NCBI RefSeq assembly: GCF_963675165.1
Contig: NC_087379.1
Span: 3,538,201 to 3,602,200, forward strand
Length of the DNA: 64,000 nucleotides
Origin: Halichondria panicea
Taxonomy: Eukaryota; Porifera; Demospongiae; Suberitida; Halichondriidae
Reading direction: 5' to 3'
Shown here: piece after piece, positions 11,881 through 22,826 of the stretch
How positions within the stretch are numbered: position 1 is the stretch's first letter
Layout of the letters: each line of letters starts with the position of its first letter
Program-made: the position numbers and the translations under genes
The notes under the pieces: model-generated
Database searches by the model: none
What the model saw: the letters and a program-made list of their open reading frames with translations, nothing else
What the model was told of the DNA's origin: nothing

Positions 11881-12506
11881 TGGGCGTGATCTGGGCGTGG
11901 TTTTTAATACATAAAACAAATTGACTCGTGGTACAACAAAAAATGAGCAGTATACAGCAGGAAATACTTTCCAGAAGACACTTCTTTGGCAGTGGCAACC
12001 AAATCTTTGTCGATTCCTTTATTCTCTATTGTTTAGACTCCTGACCTGGTCAATCATGAGTCTCATGATGAGAGATACAAGGGGAGAGACAATTAACAAG
12101 AACAACACTTTTGTCAACAGGAGGAGCCTTGGTCCTACCTAGCTTGTAGTCCATTAAAAAGGGTAGCAACTGATATAGCAGAGAGACTTGCCATACCCCG
12201 TTGGGAACCAGATAAACACGTCCCTTCCCTCAAACAGGAGCTTGAGAGCCTGGGCCTGTTCTGCTATTTCTGCCATGAGAGTCAGGCCATCTTGCAAGAC
12301 AACGCGTTGCATGCCATAGCTAGCTAGCTATAAATTGAGAACATGACACGGAGCTAAATTACTGTAACTTTTACGGGAGTAAAATGCCTCTACGTACACC
12401 TTTAGTATTACAGAAAAAAAGCAGGAAACAAAATGTAAAGAATCACTGCTTTTGTTTCCGGTTCCTGCCACGCCCAGATACAATATCGGCCTGGGACCGA
12501 GGCTAG
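11867..12506. mobile_element. Nested insertion inside the BEL/Pao element
   Basis: The BEL/Pao reading runs from integrase into a short bridge near 12540 and resumes in DUF5641 at about 11865, so the DNA between is foreign. Its ends are inverted and similar: left CGCCTGATTGTATTTGGGCG (11867-11886), right the reverse complement of a TGTATCTGGGCGTGG-like sequence followed by AGCCTCGGTCCCAGGCCG (12469-12506). The right-end motif recurs at 50.1 kb and 59.15 kb. A plus-strand open stretch at about 12150-12320 has no recognised function. Target duplication not determined. Confidence 0.55.
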
Positions 12507-12599
12507 GCTCTCTTCTGCAGACCACACAGCTCAAACTCTTCGTCTCCCACTTCCTCATAACATGTGAGGTTGTCGGGCAAGTTCAAGAGTCGGCGTCCT

Positions 12600-13435
12600 A
12601 CTAGTAGGTGTGAGGGTGTCAGCGGCTCTTCGACATCATCCGACTCCAGGTAGGACGAGAGTTGATAATCCCTTCAATCTCCACAATCGCAGTGTGCATT
12701 TCGTCAAGTGAGAATCGGGCTCAGCCTACAGTTTTTCTCAGACATCTCTTGGTAGACTTTACCATCCTCTCGAAAACTCCACCCCACCAGGGGGCTCCCT
12801 CGAGATTGAAAACCCACTCAACCCCAAGGTTGGCCAGATAGTCTTAGGCTGCCTTGAAAGTTTTGGCATTGTCAGAGAAAATCCTTTTAGGAAAACCACG
12901 TCTCGCTTTAGTGCTCGAATAAAGTGCTCGAATAAAGGGGTTGACATATCACATACAATCTCGAGATGAATTGCCCGTGTAGTGAACAGACAAATCCAAA
13001 CCTTCTGTTTCCCAACGTACATAGGTCCAGCATAATCAACAGCTGTATAGGAGAACGGTGGGGCCTCATTAACTCGGAAAAAGGGAAGAGGAGGAGCGGG
13101 AGGGGGCTTGATAGACCTTCCTTCGTAACGTCTACAGTTATGGCCTTTACGTTGATAATCCAATACTTGACTCGAACTTCACCAAGTGTCTCCCTCACTC
13201 CATTGTGCTGGACTCTTCGGTGTGCAGCCTGAACCAGAAGTGTCGTAAAGGTATGCTGCTTGGTGAGAAGCACAGGGTGTTTAGTTGAGAATAAGATGTC
13301 AGCATTTTTCAACCTTCCACCACATCGGCCAAATTCCATCGTCATCCAGCCAAGCTGTGTCTTCCAAGTGGTGAATTTAGGGTTTTCTTCAAAGGTGCAC
13401 TGACAGTCACGATCGTTCTGCTTTGGAAAGTACAT
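12600..13435 (-). pseudogene. BEL/Pao integrase with H2C2 region
   Basis: Minus-strand 13435-12908 carries the H2C2-like start (KQHTFTTLLVQAAHRRVQHN). The next frame carries CRRYEG, PPPAPPLPFFRV and the catalytic-core start YTAVDYAGPMYVGKQKVWIC, then AIHLEIVCDMSTP. Further down, in broken frames, lie [20 protein letters not shown] and KRCLRKTVG. The first core aspartate is in VDYAGP. The 13-bp adjacent duplication at 12903-12930 coincides with a frame change. This enzyme would insert the element's DNA copy; this copy is inactive. Confidence 0.85.
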
Positions 13436-13799
13436 CTACGGTAAGTTCAGGGGTGTCAGCTCTCCTAACTTGATGACGTATGCAGTCACGCGAATGAGCT
13501 TGTGGATTGAGCTTTGATTTCAATAACATTGCTGATGCGATGTGGCAGTGGGGTGGCCAGCAGACTATCGCTCAACTTTAGAGGAGGACTTGAGACAGGG
13601 CTCTGGGATATTCTCTATTGAAGGGGTGATACGTGGAGATTCAGGGATCTTGAGCCAATCGGGTCCATACTTCCATACTTGGCTAAGAACCAGCTCTGTC
13701 GGCGTCAACCCTCTTGAGGGAAGGTCGGCAGGGTTCTCTTTCCCAGGACAATGACTCCAGCTTTCTATCTGTGTCAGCCTTCGAACTGTGTCAGCCTTC

Positions 13800-14340
13800 G
13801 AATCTCATCAACCCGATTTTGAACAAAGGGCTTCCAGTCCTTCCCAGTGCCTATGATCCAAAAGAGCGCGACTTGTGAGTCGGTGAAGCATCTTGGTTCT
13901 GCTAATCTCGATCTTCCAGATAGGGTCTCCAGTGACGTTAGAGATCAAGCATACAGCTGACAGCAATTCAGCTGACAGCAATTCCAGCCTTGGTATGGTC
14001 ACAAGTTTCAACGGGGACACTCGAGTCTTCGATACAACAAAGAAAGGGTATGCAAGGCCTTCGTCCTCTTCCACAAGGTACACAACAGCTGCATAAGCAG
14101 TGATTGAGGTGAGGCATCACAGAATCCGAATAATCGATACAATTTCGACTCACTCCTTGGACCTTGGAGGCAGCACCTCGGTAGCGTGATCGTTGGTGCC
14201 CCTCTCAACTGCTCCACCAGTTTCGTCCATTTGCTCAGCAGGTCTCCATCCAATGACTTATTCTTACATAGCTCTTGCATAAGAACTTTGAAGCGTATGG
14301 TGACCGGGTCGTAGATCCTGCCTATCAAGCTAATTAACCA
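13800..14340 (-). pseudogene. BEL/Pao connection and RNase H region
   Basis: Minus-strand frame 14328-14008 reads RIYDPVTIRFKVLMQELCKN, a basic/acidic linker and a segment ending RLFGFCDAS, the typical start of the BEL-type RNase H-like domain. The frame then changes, and 14083-13808 continues FFVVSKTRVSPLKLVTIPRL and further. A 15-bp adjacent duplication at about 13950-13980 lies in this second block. Domain identity rests on the SPVTIRFKVLMQ-like and VSKTRVxPLK motifs known from BEL/Pao polyproteins. Confidence 0.75.
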
Positions 14341-14389
14341 TCCTTTTAGTTGGCTGTACAGGGATACCAGAGTCCGTCACAGCATCAAA

Positions 14390-15204
14390 GCGGAATAACA
14401 GCTGGTCAAGTGAAACGTTCTAATGAACACCAAGAACCTTTTGTTCCTCAGGGTGTTTGTTTGGTCCCGTGGGGAGAGTAGCCTCAACATAGGACTCGTC
14501 TGCCTGGGCCACGTTACATGGGTTAGCTTGCTTACGGGTGGCTTCTTGAACATCAACTAGGGTTTGCAAAGCAGTGGCATTCGTGGTAAACTTCCTGAGG
14601 TTAAAGGAACCATGGCTTAAAATGAACCATGGCTTAAAATTTCCTTCGAACGAGCGTATAGTCGATCAGCCCCACAAACAACATCGTCGACATACATTGA
14701 CTGAGCTAGTGCCCTCACAACTTCAGGATGAGACTCTTCGTACTCTTCAATGTGGTGCTAATAGTAGCATTGAGGAGAAAGGGACTGGCTGATATTAAAG
14801 TGACAACCTCGGGTTCGCTACAAAAAGGGTTTTTAACCCACAAAAACCTTAGTGCTTCACGATCATCAGGGTTCACGGAAATCATTAAGAATGCCTTTTC
14901 AATATCGGCAATAAAGGCAACCGGGTAGCATCGGAACCTAAGCAATATCTCAAGGATCTTCTGATTGAATTTAGGGCCAGTATGCAAACAGTCGTTTAAG
15001 GAGGGGCCACGTTTAAGGAGGGGCCACTTGCCCGGGCACCTTAGTGGTCTCCTTATCCTGTCGAATCACTGCGTGGTAGTGAGTTGTTCTTGGGGCTACT
15101 TCAGAGTCTTTAACTTCTTCGACTATGCCCTGTTCAAGCTGATCTTGGATAATTGAGTGGTATTCTTGCAATACTTTCTGGTTTTGCTGCAGTAAACCGT
15201 TCAA
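14390..15204 (-). pseudogene. BEL/Pao reverse transcriptase, frame-broken
   Basis: Minus-strand blocks: 15204-15013 (IIQDQLEQGIVEEV, then YHAVIRQDKETTK), 14987-14780 (HTGPKFNQKILEILLRFR, VAFIADIEKAFLMISV, LRFLWV) and about 14700-14640 with the catalytic Y-V-D-D followed by GADRLYARSKEIL. The aspartate in the ADIEKAF block and the YVDD pair are the polymerase metal ligands. At least two frame changes separate the blocks, one beside the 17-bp adjacent duplication at about 14993-15028 and one beside the 16-bp duplication at about 14608-14640. The gene is non-functional as assembled. Confidence 0.8.
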
Positions 15205-15524
15205 CCTCCTTCAACTCAAATTGTAGTTATCCGGGAGGTCCTCACGCCATGGAAGAGAAACTTCGTATCTTCCATTCTTTAGCTGTAAGGTACTAGCAAA
15301 TCGGTCACACACAGGGTCACTCAACGGTTGTTCAATCCCAAAGGTTCCCAAAAAGACTTCATGGTATTGTCAAGCTCCTTATTGGTAATGCCTTCCACCC
15401 TCATGGTGTGTGCAGTTACGAGACTTACGGCATGCTCCTTCTGGTCAGCCGCTCCACTCGGTCCACTCCGTCCAGACAGCACCCATCCCAGGGTCATGTT
15501 AACTCCGGTATCTCCTCGCATAGT

Positions 15525-15947
15525 TTATCCAGTGACGAACTCCCAGTAAAAATCTGAGCCAATAAGCAGATCAATGCTCAGGGCTGGCTCTTGGCGGACC
15601 TCCGCGAGTTCCAATCGAGAAAGATGACTTGAGTGGGTTAAGTAGGCCTGTGACATCACTGGGTCACAAATGAGTTGTTGATGGCCACTACGAACTACAA
15701 GATGCACTACTTCACAGTTTTTAGGCCTTCCCTTCTTGGAACCAAAAGCAGCAATAGACAAATATTGTTTATTGTCGACGGGGATAGCAAGGCTGTCCTT
15801 TACCCGCTGGGTCAAGTATGATTTCTGGCTTCCTCCGTCAAATAAAATTCCCACTCTCAGGGTGCGAGAGGGATCTCCTGGACGGAAAACTTCGGCCACT
15901 GCTGTCTGCAGAAGAACTGTCTGGTTGGAGTTAGCATACAGCGACAT
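15525..15947 (-). pseudogene. BEL/Pao aspartic protease (A16/DUF1758-like)
   Basis: An open frame of about 140 codons contains VLLQTAVAEV near its start, then the active-site region LFDGGSQKSYL, and later RPKNCEVVHLVV and LLIGSDFYWEF. The D-G-G-S-Q form of the aspartic protease motif followed by an I-G-x-D motif is typical of the peptidase A16/DUF1758 domain of BEL/Pao polyproteins. It would process the polyprotein. The frame is open across the whole domain, which makes it one of the better preserved pieces, but the downstream RT is in separate broken frames. Confidence 0.8.
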
Positions 15948-16049
15948 GGTTGTTTGGCCACTCGGAACGGCAGTCGAAAAAGCCGGGGCATGGGGATTCA
16001 GCTGATCTGTAGAGGGGTTCGTTACATTTAAGGTCGCGCCGTCACTGGT

Positions 16050-16260
16050 TGAAGGTGATTGCTGACCATTGGGTACTCGTTCAGTCAGTCGATTGCAAAT
16101 GCTGGAGTGATGTCGACCCTTGCAGTTATGGCAGCGGCCTTGAGAACGTCAATCGCGAACGAGATGTCCCTTCCTCAAACATGAAAAGCATCGGCCACTA
16201 CGGCGTAGGATGTACTTCGATTTGGGGCACTATACTGCAGGTGCCGGGCGAATGGAGTTG
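16050..16260 (-). pseudogene. Gag zinc knuckles of BEL/Pao element
   Basis: On the minus strand this stretch encodes RCFSCLRKGHLVRD followed by RCHNCKGRHHSSICNR. The second is a clean C-x2-C-x4-H-x4-C knuckle; the first has a stop or frame problem near its last cysteine. Such paired knuckles sit at the end of Gag, just upstream of the protease, in BEL/Pao elements, and bind nucleic acid. No capsid-like sequence was recognised further upstream, so Gag is truncated or diverged. Confidence 0.65.
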
Positions 16261-17023
16261 ATTGCAGTAACAGCATGGAGTATTCAAACTAGTTGTTCTG
16301 ACACGGGGACCGTCTGTTGGTGAGGCCGTTCAGCTACCGTCTATGCACCGTCTCTGCCACTAGCCACGGTAAGTCAGTGATGCAGGCCCACTTTTCCTGT
16401 GATATACATAGTATACATGATATATATATATGATATATAATATATGACAGGCTCTAGGAAAACCGAACTTTTCTCGCAGATAGTCAAATCTGAAAACCTG
16501 TCGCGAAAATACGCCCACCCTTTTCTGCAACAACTTTTCGAAATAATGCGGAATTAATTTGTGCAAACTCAGCAAAAAATTTTTTTTTTCATATTTCATT
16601 GATAGCAGTTACCATACACCATATCTTTTTTGTGAAGTCTATATATAATATCAGGAGTACATGAATAGGAGAACGTGTTGTTATCTCAATGTGTCATGCC
16701 ACGTCATACTACATGTGTAAAATGGCCACATCTCAAGTGGCCTACAACCACAATCAAAACAGTGTGGTTAATTACATACATTGTGCAAGCACACTTGGTA
16801 AGCTCTTGCACAATATGAAGAAAAGCAAAGAAACATAAACACAGCAATTAAAGCAACTGTGATATTAAAGCAACTGTGATAGAAGTTGCCAAAAGCGTGA
16901 ATAAAATAATCTAGCATTGGTGAGAAAATTAACTAAAGTAGAGAAGCTACCACAACTAGAGATGTACCCTGAGAGAAAACAAGGTTTTTAATAATTATAA
17001 TCTCTAAGAAACAGGATGATGGC
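16261..17023. other. AT-rich spacer with TA microsatellite
   Basis: Contains an impure ATATA tract at about 16410-16450 and a 17-bp adjacent duplication at about 16847-16880 (ATTAAAGCAACTGTGAT twice). No gene recognised. If the BEL/Pao element had a 5' LTR it would lie here, but I could not match it to a partner downstream of 11.3 kb. Confidence 0.35.
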
Positions 17024-17299
17024 TTGGTGAAGCTTGCAGACTGCCTGTGCAATCAATACAAACAATTTTACATAAAGTGTAAAGGCAAAGATGCATACTT
17101 AAATTTTCAAATTCAGTGGTACGATTTCCTACGTTGCATTGCATCTGGGGTAGAAATAAAGCTCTCAAAAGACTCACAAGTAATCGACTCAGACTATGAA
17201 GAAACTCCTACTTTTAGTGCTTGGGCATCCCTTGTTACTGCTGTGTCTCTCAAGGTTGACGTTGTTTTCCTCAGACACACAACTTGCAATATTCCATGA
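17024..17299 (+). CDS. Possible exon of unknown protein
   Basis: A plus-strand open frame of 91 codons starts MVKLADCLCNQYKQF and continues WYDFLRCIASGVEI and ETPTFSAWASLV. Amino-acid use looks protein-like, but I recognise no family. The opposite strand carries no competing motif. It might be an exon or a decayed transposon fragment; no neighbouring exon with matching splice phase was found. Confidence 0.2.
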   Translation: MVKLADCLCNQYKQFYIKCKGKDAYLNFQIQWYDFLRCIASGVEIKLSKDSQVIDSDYEETPTFSAWASLVTAVSLKVDVVFLRHTTCNIP

Positions 17300-17809
17300 C
17301 ATTGCAAGTAAGAGATGGAGCAACTTTAGCAGCTTGTCACACCTCTAGTTTAGTTCTCTCTATACACGGTAACCTGGCACCACACACAATGCTAACTGCT
17401 TTGCATTGCATCAAACATGTTATTCAGCAAAGATTAGTTACGCCAAGTCCGTCTTTTTCTAAGGTCTAGATGATATTAGCTGAGTAGATCTAGATCTATG
17501 CTATTCTCTAAGTCTTGTATATAGTTTCAGCCTAGCCTGCACATGCACTTCACCTGCACATGCACTTCACTCTTGTTGACAATTTCTACATGTAAGTGAG
17601 CCTACCATGCAGCCATACATGGTCATGTGTAGACAAAGTAACCACAGTTTACACGTGTTTGTGACGTAGTGAGATAATAACGATAATAACCAATTTATAT
17701 GGTGTACATAGTAGTTGCTTACTCCTATTCATGTACTCCTGATAATATTATGATACCATTAATAATTATGATAATGCTAACACAATACTCAATGAACCTA
17801 ATATTATAT

Positions 17810-19085
17810 AAAGTTATTGTAGTCAGTCAGTGTCACTTTCATCCTCTGAAAACGGATCAATCTCGTCGACATCATTGCTTTCTGGTTCATCCTCCGACAG
17901 TTCTACTTCTTTAGCATCCACTCACGAGATCGTCTTGTGGACTAGCGTCTCCACTTTCCAGGCAGTCGACACCCAGTTCAAGACATCTTGCCTAGTCGGC
18001 TGTTTGAGGTTTCCTGCCTTTGTGAGCGCTCTATCTCCCTGTCATCCATTCTTGCCAGCTTGCTTTCATCGACTCCTTGAAGGGCTTGTTTATGCACTTG
18101 TCCATTGGTTGTACAATTGATGTGCATCCACCTGGAATTATCAACACATCAGCATTGCAGCGGTCATTAGCTGTCGTAATGTGTACTGCAGATTTGTGTG
18201 GTGAATAACTGTCCAGAATTAAGAGGCGTCGATCATCTTTTCTCTTCACTACTTGCACAAGCCATCGATGGTATTCTTCAGTTGTCATCCAACCATTGGC
18301 AGAGGCCTCAACTGATGGGATACTCAACTTTTTTCGGATTCTTTCTCCCAAAACTCCTTTTCGCTCTTTGAATATAATCACAGCGGGAAGCTTCTCTCCT
18401 GCTGCAGTAGAAGCAAGAGCCACAGTAAAGCCTCTCTTCTCAGCCTTTGTCGTCTTTATGCGAATTGTCTCTCAAATCATTGGTTGGCATGTCAAATCGG
18501 CACATTGTTTGGTCCATATTTATTATTTGGGATGGTTGGATGTCCTTGGCTTTTCTTAACCTTATAATTGACACCCGAAAGTCATGAATTTGTTCAGCAA
18601 AATCAGCAGGCACCTTCTGAGAGCTGTTGGTTCCACACCTGATTCCAACAGAGTGTCGTCGCTTCCAGTTAAGCAGCCAGCCTGGACTTGCTTTAAAATT
18701 TTGAAGGGCAAGTCCTTCGGCAATTCTGATGGCTTTCCTCGATAAATCGAGGTTTGTGACCACTCTTCCTTGCGCTCTTTCTTCCTCCAAATATTGGAAC
18801 AGGTTTAGCTCCAAATCAGTTGAAAGCGGCCTTCTTCCACCACCTATCTTGCGACGCTTGCCTTGGAACCGACACAGTTGGACTTGAGGTCTTTGTACTT
18901 CTGGTCCCATTCCCGAACACATTTTCTATCGATTTTAAATTCTCTTGCTGTCTTGGATAAGTTGTGGTCAAGTTGTGGTCATTCTTTCGCAGCCAATCGC
19001 CAATCGACAACCATGACTTTGAATTCGACAGCCAAGGAGTTTGTCGAGTTGGTACAATGCATCTTTCCAAGAAAATCACCTTCTT
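17810..19085 (-). pseudogene. pogo/Tigger-like DDE transposase, frame-broken
   Basis: Read right to left. The N-terminal DNA-binding region, about 19080-18890, contains SNSKSWLSIGDWLRKND and, in another frame, LSKTAREFKIDRKCVREWDQ. Block 18850-18480 has KIGGGRRPLSTDLELNLFQY, PGWLLNWKRRHSVGIRCG and the first catalytic aspartate in INMDQT. Block 18460-18031 has KRGFTVALAST, KLPAVIIFKERKG, the second aspartate in LLILDSYSPHK and the third in IVQPMDKCINKPFK. An acidic tail follows at 18000-17820. This is the complete architecture of a pogo-superfamily DDE_1 (DDD) transposase, which moves TA-flanked elements. An 11-bp adjacent duplication (18959-18980) shifts the frame inside the helix-turn-helix region, and another break lies near 18465. 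No terminal repeats were found next to it. Confidence 0.85.
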
Positions 19086-19125
19086 AAATACATCAGATTA
19101 AGCACAAGGATACATGTACTTAGGA

Positions 19126-19330
19126 TCAAATACTGAGGATCAAACTGTAATTAGCCAATGAAATTGATTAATAATTATAATACTGAGGATCAAACTTCAA
19201 TTGGCCAATGAAATCAGGCGCAATACTGAGAATCAAACTTCAATTGGCCAATAAAATCAATGCTTATCAGAGTGAAAATAGGCGCAATACTGGGGATCAA
19301 ACTTACAGGCTAAATTACATTCTTGAAAAT
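19126..19330 (+). repeat. Degenerate tandem repeat, 4-5 units
   Basis: The core AATACTGAGGATCAAACTTC followed by AATTGGCCAATGAAATC recurs at about 19126, 19179, 19221 and 19286 with substitutions and variable spacing (about 42-65 bp), linked by AGGCGC. It looks like a decayed minisatellite and has no coding meaning. Confidence 0.75.
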
Positions 19331-19390
19331 TTAATAGGCGCAATTTACCACAGAATCATTACCCTGCTTCTGCTTCTTCTCATCGGCATC

Positions 19391-19730
19391 ATGGCTACCT
19401 CCTTTAGAATTGAATCCACCATTCGAGGACATCATGTATTCAAGGAGATATGGACACCACACATCAATGAGAACCTCGAAGTTACTGCTGACCATGGAAA
19501 TGTTTTTGATATCCATTCTGTAGCAGCATGGAAAGGTGGACAAGTCGTCGGTCATGTTCCTAGAGAGCTACTTTCTCCACAGAAGGAACAGTAAGATAAC
19601 CTGCAAAATCACCGGGGATCGACATCGTTCCGAGATCCGTGGCCCTGCATCTACATCTGAGGGCAAGCGAAATCACATAGAGAAAAATCACATAGAGAAA
19701 CTCATGACTGTTCTACATGTAGCTAGCAAA
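19391..19730 (+). CDS. HIRAN-like domain fragment
   Basis: From ATG 19391 the protein begins MATSFRIESTIRGHHVFKEI and continues ENLEVTADHGNVFDIHSVAA, then GGQVVGHVPRELLS. The pattern of a small beta domain with GHHVF, a D-x-H/Y-x-V-A-V strand and VGHVPRE is that of HIRAN-like modules, abundant in sponge and other invertebrate genomes as short stand-alone genes. HIRAN domains are known to bind DNA ends in other proteins; the role here is unknown. The frame stops at 19594, but the neighbouring frame continues with ITCKITGDRHRSEIRG up to about 19730, so a frameshift is likely. Adjacent duplications at about 19667-19700 and 19723-19757 follow. Confidence 0.5.
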
Positions 19731-19895
19731 GAGACTGAAGCTAGCAAAGAGACTGAATATAAATAGAGGCTAACTCACTGCGCTAGCACTAACTCTGTCA
19801 CTAACCAGCTTTTCTAAAAGCTACCACTATGCAAAAATTTCACCACAAGTATGACGTCAGTTCTGGACACGTGATAGTAATAGTAGCTGGATGAT

Positions 19896-21313
19896 GGGCG
19901 TATAATCGAGTGAAAATACCCTTGTGCAAGAACTTCGAGGCAAAAGAGGGGATGGGCGTTTATTCAAGATGGGCTTATTTTCGCGAGGGTACGGTACTGT
20001 GTGGAGGTGCCACTATATGGAGGTGCCACTATAATTATAATTATATTGATAACTTAGTCACCTACTAGCCGATACATCAGTCATTACTTTTGTGCATCTA
20101 TAATTATATCTATATAACAATGTCATAATTATTGTGATGAAAATTAGACCATAAATTATTGTATTTCTCATTTCCTCATTTATTTCCTCATTCATCATTT
20201 CCTCATTCACCCCCCCCTGGTGTGTGTGTGTAAAAAAGACGTAAAAAAGACAATGAGCAGTAGGTGTAACCAGTAGGTGTGGCACTGGAAGTTGGGACCA
20301 CACCCAACAAATTTCGCCGCGACAGCGCCGCTAAGGAAACCCTGTCTCAAAAGTCCCCACCTCCTAGCTGTTTCCTCCAGTCAATGGCCACTCAATCAGT
20401 TGGCCCGACTCTACTGTTCACACCGAGTACATTGTACCCGTGGATCGGCTTTTGCATGTTGAGGCTTTTGCATGTTGATGGGCGCTCCCATCAATAGACA
20501 CCCTACTCGCCCAAGCGCTTGACAACACAACGCTACGTCCCCTCATCAACAAGCGCTGTTCGGCGTTAGACTCAAGCAGTACCTCCCCAGCAAACCTGGT
20601 ATGGGTGTTAGCTACTTCCGCAAGGCACGTGTACTTTGACAACTATTTCACCACTCCGGAGGAAAAGGACGGGATCGCATTAAATTGAAGATGAAGTGTA
20701 CTGTATACAACAATAGTAACCCAAAATGTATTGTGGACATAAATACCATTAATTTGGTACTATTACCACGGTTACTATCTGGTTACTATCTTGTTGTGTG
20801 CGACCAAAAAATGAACTAACATTTTAGAACCCAATACTACTTTATACAAAGCAATATTACTACCAAAAGAAAGTGATAGTATTTGATGAGGATTACAGTG
20901 GAGAAGTTACTGCTTAAAGCGGCTGATATAAAGTGGACTAAGCGGTTCCAAAATGTGTCCAGTTTTGTCAAAAAATCCACAATTATCTCTACACAGCTGC
21001 GCAATGTACCAGCAATGTAAAGTGAGTGTGTTGCAAGTAGTCATTTACTTGTAGTATTATTATGTTGGGTAGAGAGAGTCAACAAGTTTGTTCATGTCTA
21101 CTTCGTGATGTCTTGTCTATTCGCTTTCAGAACCGGGTCATGCAGATTACTGGAGAAGTAGTCGTCATCATTATATTAATGTTATCTCTTACACTCGAAC
21201 TCAATCTTGACATTCCGTATTTTGAAATAAAGTAGCCCATCTTGAATAAACGCCCATCCCCTCTTTTGCTTCGAAGTTCTTGCACGAGGGTATTTTCACT
21301 CGATTATAAGCCC
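19896..21313. mobile_element. Element bounded by 80-bp inverted repeats
   Basis: Left arm 19896-19975 and right arm 21234-21313 are reverse complements with few differences. Both carry ATAATCGAGTGAAAATACCC, GCAAGAACTTCGA, CAAAAGAGGGGATGGGCGTT and TATTCAAGATGGGCT. The 1.26-kb interior has no recognised gene; the open frames at 20277-20642 overlap on both strands and match nothing I know. Interior adjacent duplications: about 20004-20035 (16 bp), 20452-20486 (about 16 bp), 20780-20803 (12 bp). Probably a non-autonomous DNA transposon. Confidence 0.65.
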
Positions 21314-22740
21314 ACCCAGAATGAGTAAGTTTTAGGTAAGCCTGAGCAGATATTGGTTTTGAGCAATAGCCAGATTTATCATAATAATTTTTCTTAGCTT
21401 ATAGTTATCTACAGTCTTTCTCTGTAAAATCTGATGCTCTGAATCCAACGCGTTCCACCGAAGCGCTTTGTCTAAGCAGCCGCCATTACCTTACTTTTCC
21501 CAATTTAGCAATCTTTAAGTGGGCGTTTCTCAATACTGCTATTTCAGAACTTTGAGTTTCCAACGCGCATAACTTAGGCATGAAAAGAGGTATATATGAA
21601 AACTAAGCATATCGGCAATTCTTTGCTAAATCTCAACAATTGTAGCCTGCTCCAATATGGCCTTTTTCCCAGATTGGTACAACTATACATTCTCACATTC
21701 TCCTCAAGGCGGTACTCTGTTTCATCAACAGGGTGTGAAATGATGTCAGGCCTGAACTAATTGTCTCTTCGTCAGCAAAAGTACGATTGCCTCTACGAAT
21801 GTCAATATAAAAATATGTTAAGCTCGACATTGTGCACTTAGTATACACTTAGTATACATGTCTTGTTTATTCACAATCTCTTGTTAAATTTCTGCACATC
21901 AGAATTTTTTTCCCTGCATGGTAGAATTTATAATTACCCTCGAAAAAGACTCCAAGATATCAGACAACCGACCAATGACGAGATCAAAAGTAAGGCTGTC
22001 TCATATTAACTGTTCATAAAGGTGCCCTAACTCTCAAGTGTTAGTGTTGTTGAGGTGAGCACTATAATTATTATTATGTGTGTTATTATGTGTAACAGTG
22101 GCTTCAACTGGAACTAACACTATTCGTTCGTGGGTTGTTGTACTTAACACTATTATTCTCGATTATTATTTTGCTGACTGTACCTATTCTACATTATACC
22201 TATTCTATTCTTGCTGAGTGTGCATGATATTTTTTTACTCTCAGAATTCTGATGACCCCTCTGAAAGAATAACGTTGGTGAAACCAACTCATTCTCGTCT
22301 CATCCACAGCAGAAGAAGTGTCTTTCCACATAATGGTGGAACGCGAATCTATCAGTGAAGTTTCAACATAAAATTATTTTAAGATTCATTTGATAGTCAT
22401 TTGATAGCTTCATATTAATTTTGACGTAGTATATCCAATGCAATGGTATGCCACATTTATTCTTTTGCAACATCACATGTTTACAACGTACACCACCAAA
22501 TTTGGTTATTTTTACTGGTTGGGTGATAGCTTTCCTAATATCTTAGCTAGCTCGATCTGCATTGGTCTATAATGGTCTATAATGAGAGACGAGCATCCTT
22601 GATTCGGCACAGTGGTTGATTCGGTACAGTGGTGGTAAATCAGATGCGACAATGCGACGCTCAATTCATGAAAAGCTTCGTCACTCACAGCTTGGTGTAC
22701 TTTGTAAAGTAGGTTGTACTTATAAAGTAGGTGTATACTT
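21314..22740. other. Non-coding stretch with short duplications
   Basis: No gene recognised. Notable only for adjacent duplications at about 21836-21860, 22560-22583 and 22606-22640 (the last about 18 bp with one mismatch). AT-rich, with ATAATTAT octamers. Confidence 0.3.
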
Positions 22741-22826
22741 TATAAGTAGCATGGTTATTTATAAAGTAGAGTGGTTATTTATAAAGTAGCGTGGTTATTT
22801 ATAAAGTAGCGTGGTTATTTATAAAC
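22741..22826 (+). repeat. 20-bp minisatellite, four units
   Basis: Unit ATAAAGTAGCGTGGTTATTT in register at 22741, 22761, 22781 and 22801, with a partial fifth unit after 22820 and a diverged unit before. The last two units are identical; the first two each differ at one or a few bases. Directly followed by GGTACAAAC twice and GCTAAAATAATT twice. Confidence 0.9.

Larger units (their letters stand above)
11290..16260 (-). mobile_element. BEL/Pao LTR retrotransposon, degenerate, minus strand
   Basis: Reading from high to low coordinates, the domain order is zinc knuckles (about 16250-16080), A16-type aspartic protease (15947-15525), reverse transcriptase (15204-14400), RNase H region (14330-13800), H2C2 plus integrase (13435-12600) and DUF5641 (11880-11520). 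This order is diagnostic of BEL/Pao. The coding frame is interrupted many times, partly by adjacent duplications (for example 12903-12930, about 13766-13800, 13950-13980, 14608-14640, 14993-15028). An unrelated segment of about 0.6 kb sits between integrase and DUF5641. I could not identify LTRs. It cannot be active as written. Confidence 0.85.

Noticed and set aside
19208-19390. N-terminal extension of the HIRAN-like frame
   Set aside because: The upstream part of that frame runs through the degenerate tandem repeat; the ATG at 19391 directly precedes the conserved sequence.
22741-22826. Possible CRISPR-like array
   Set aside because: The 20-bp units are directly contiguous with no unique spacers, so it is a minisatellite.
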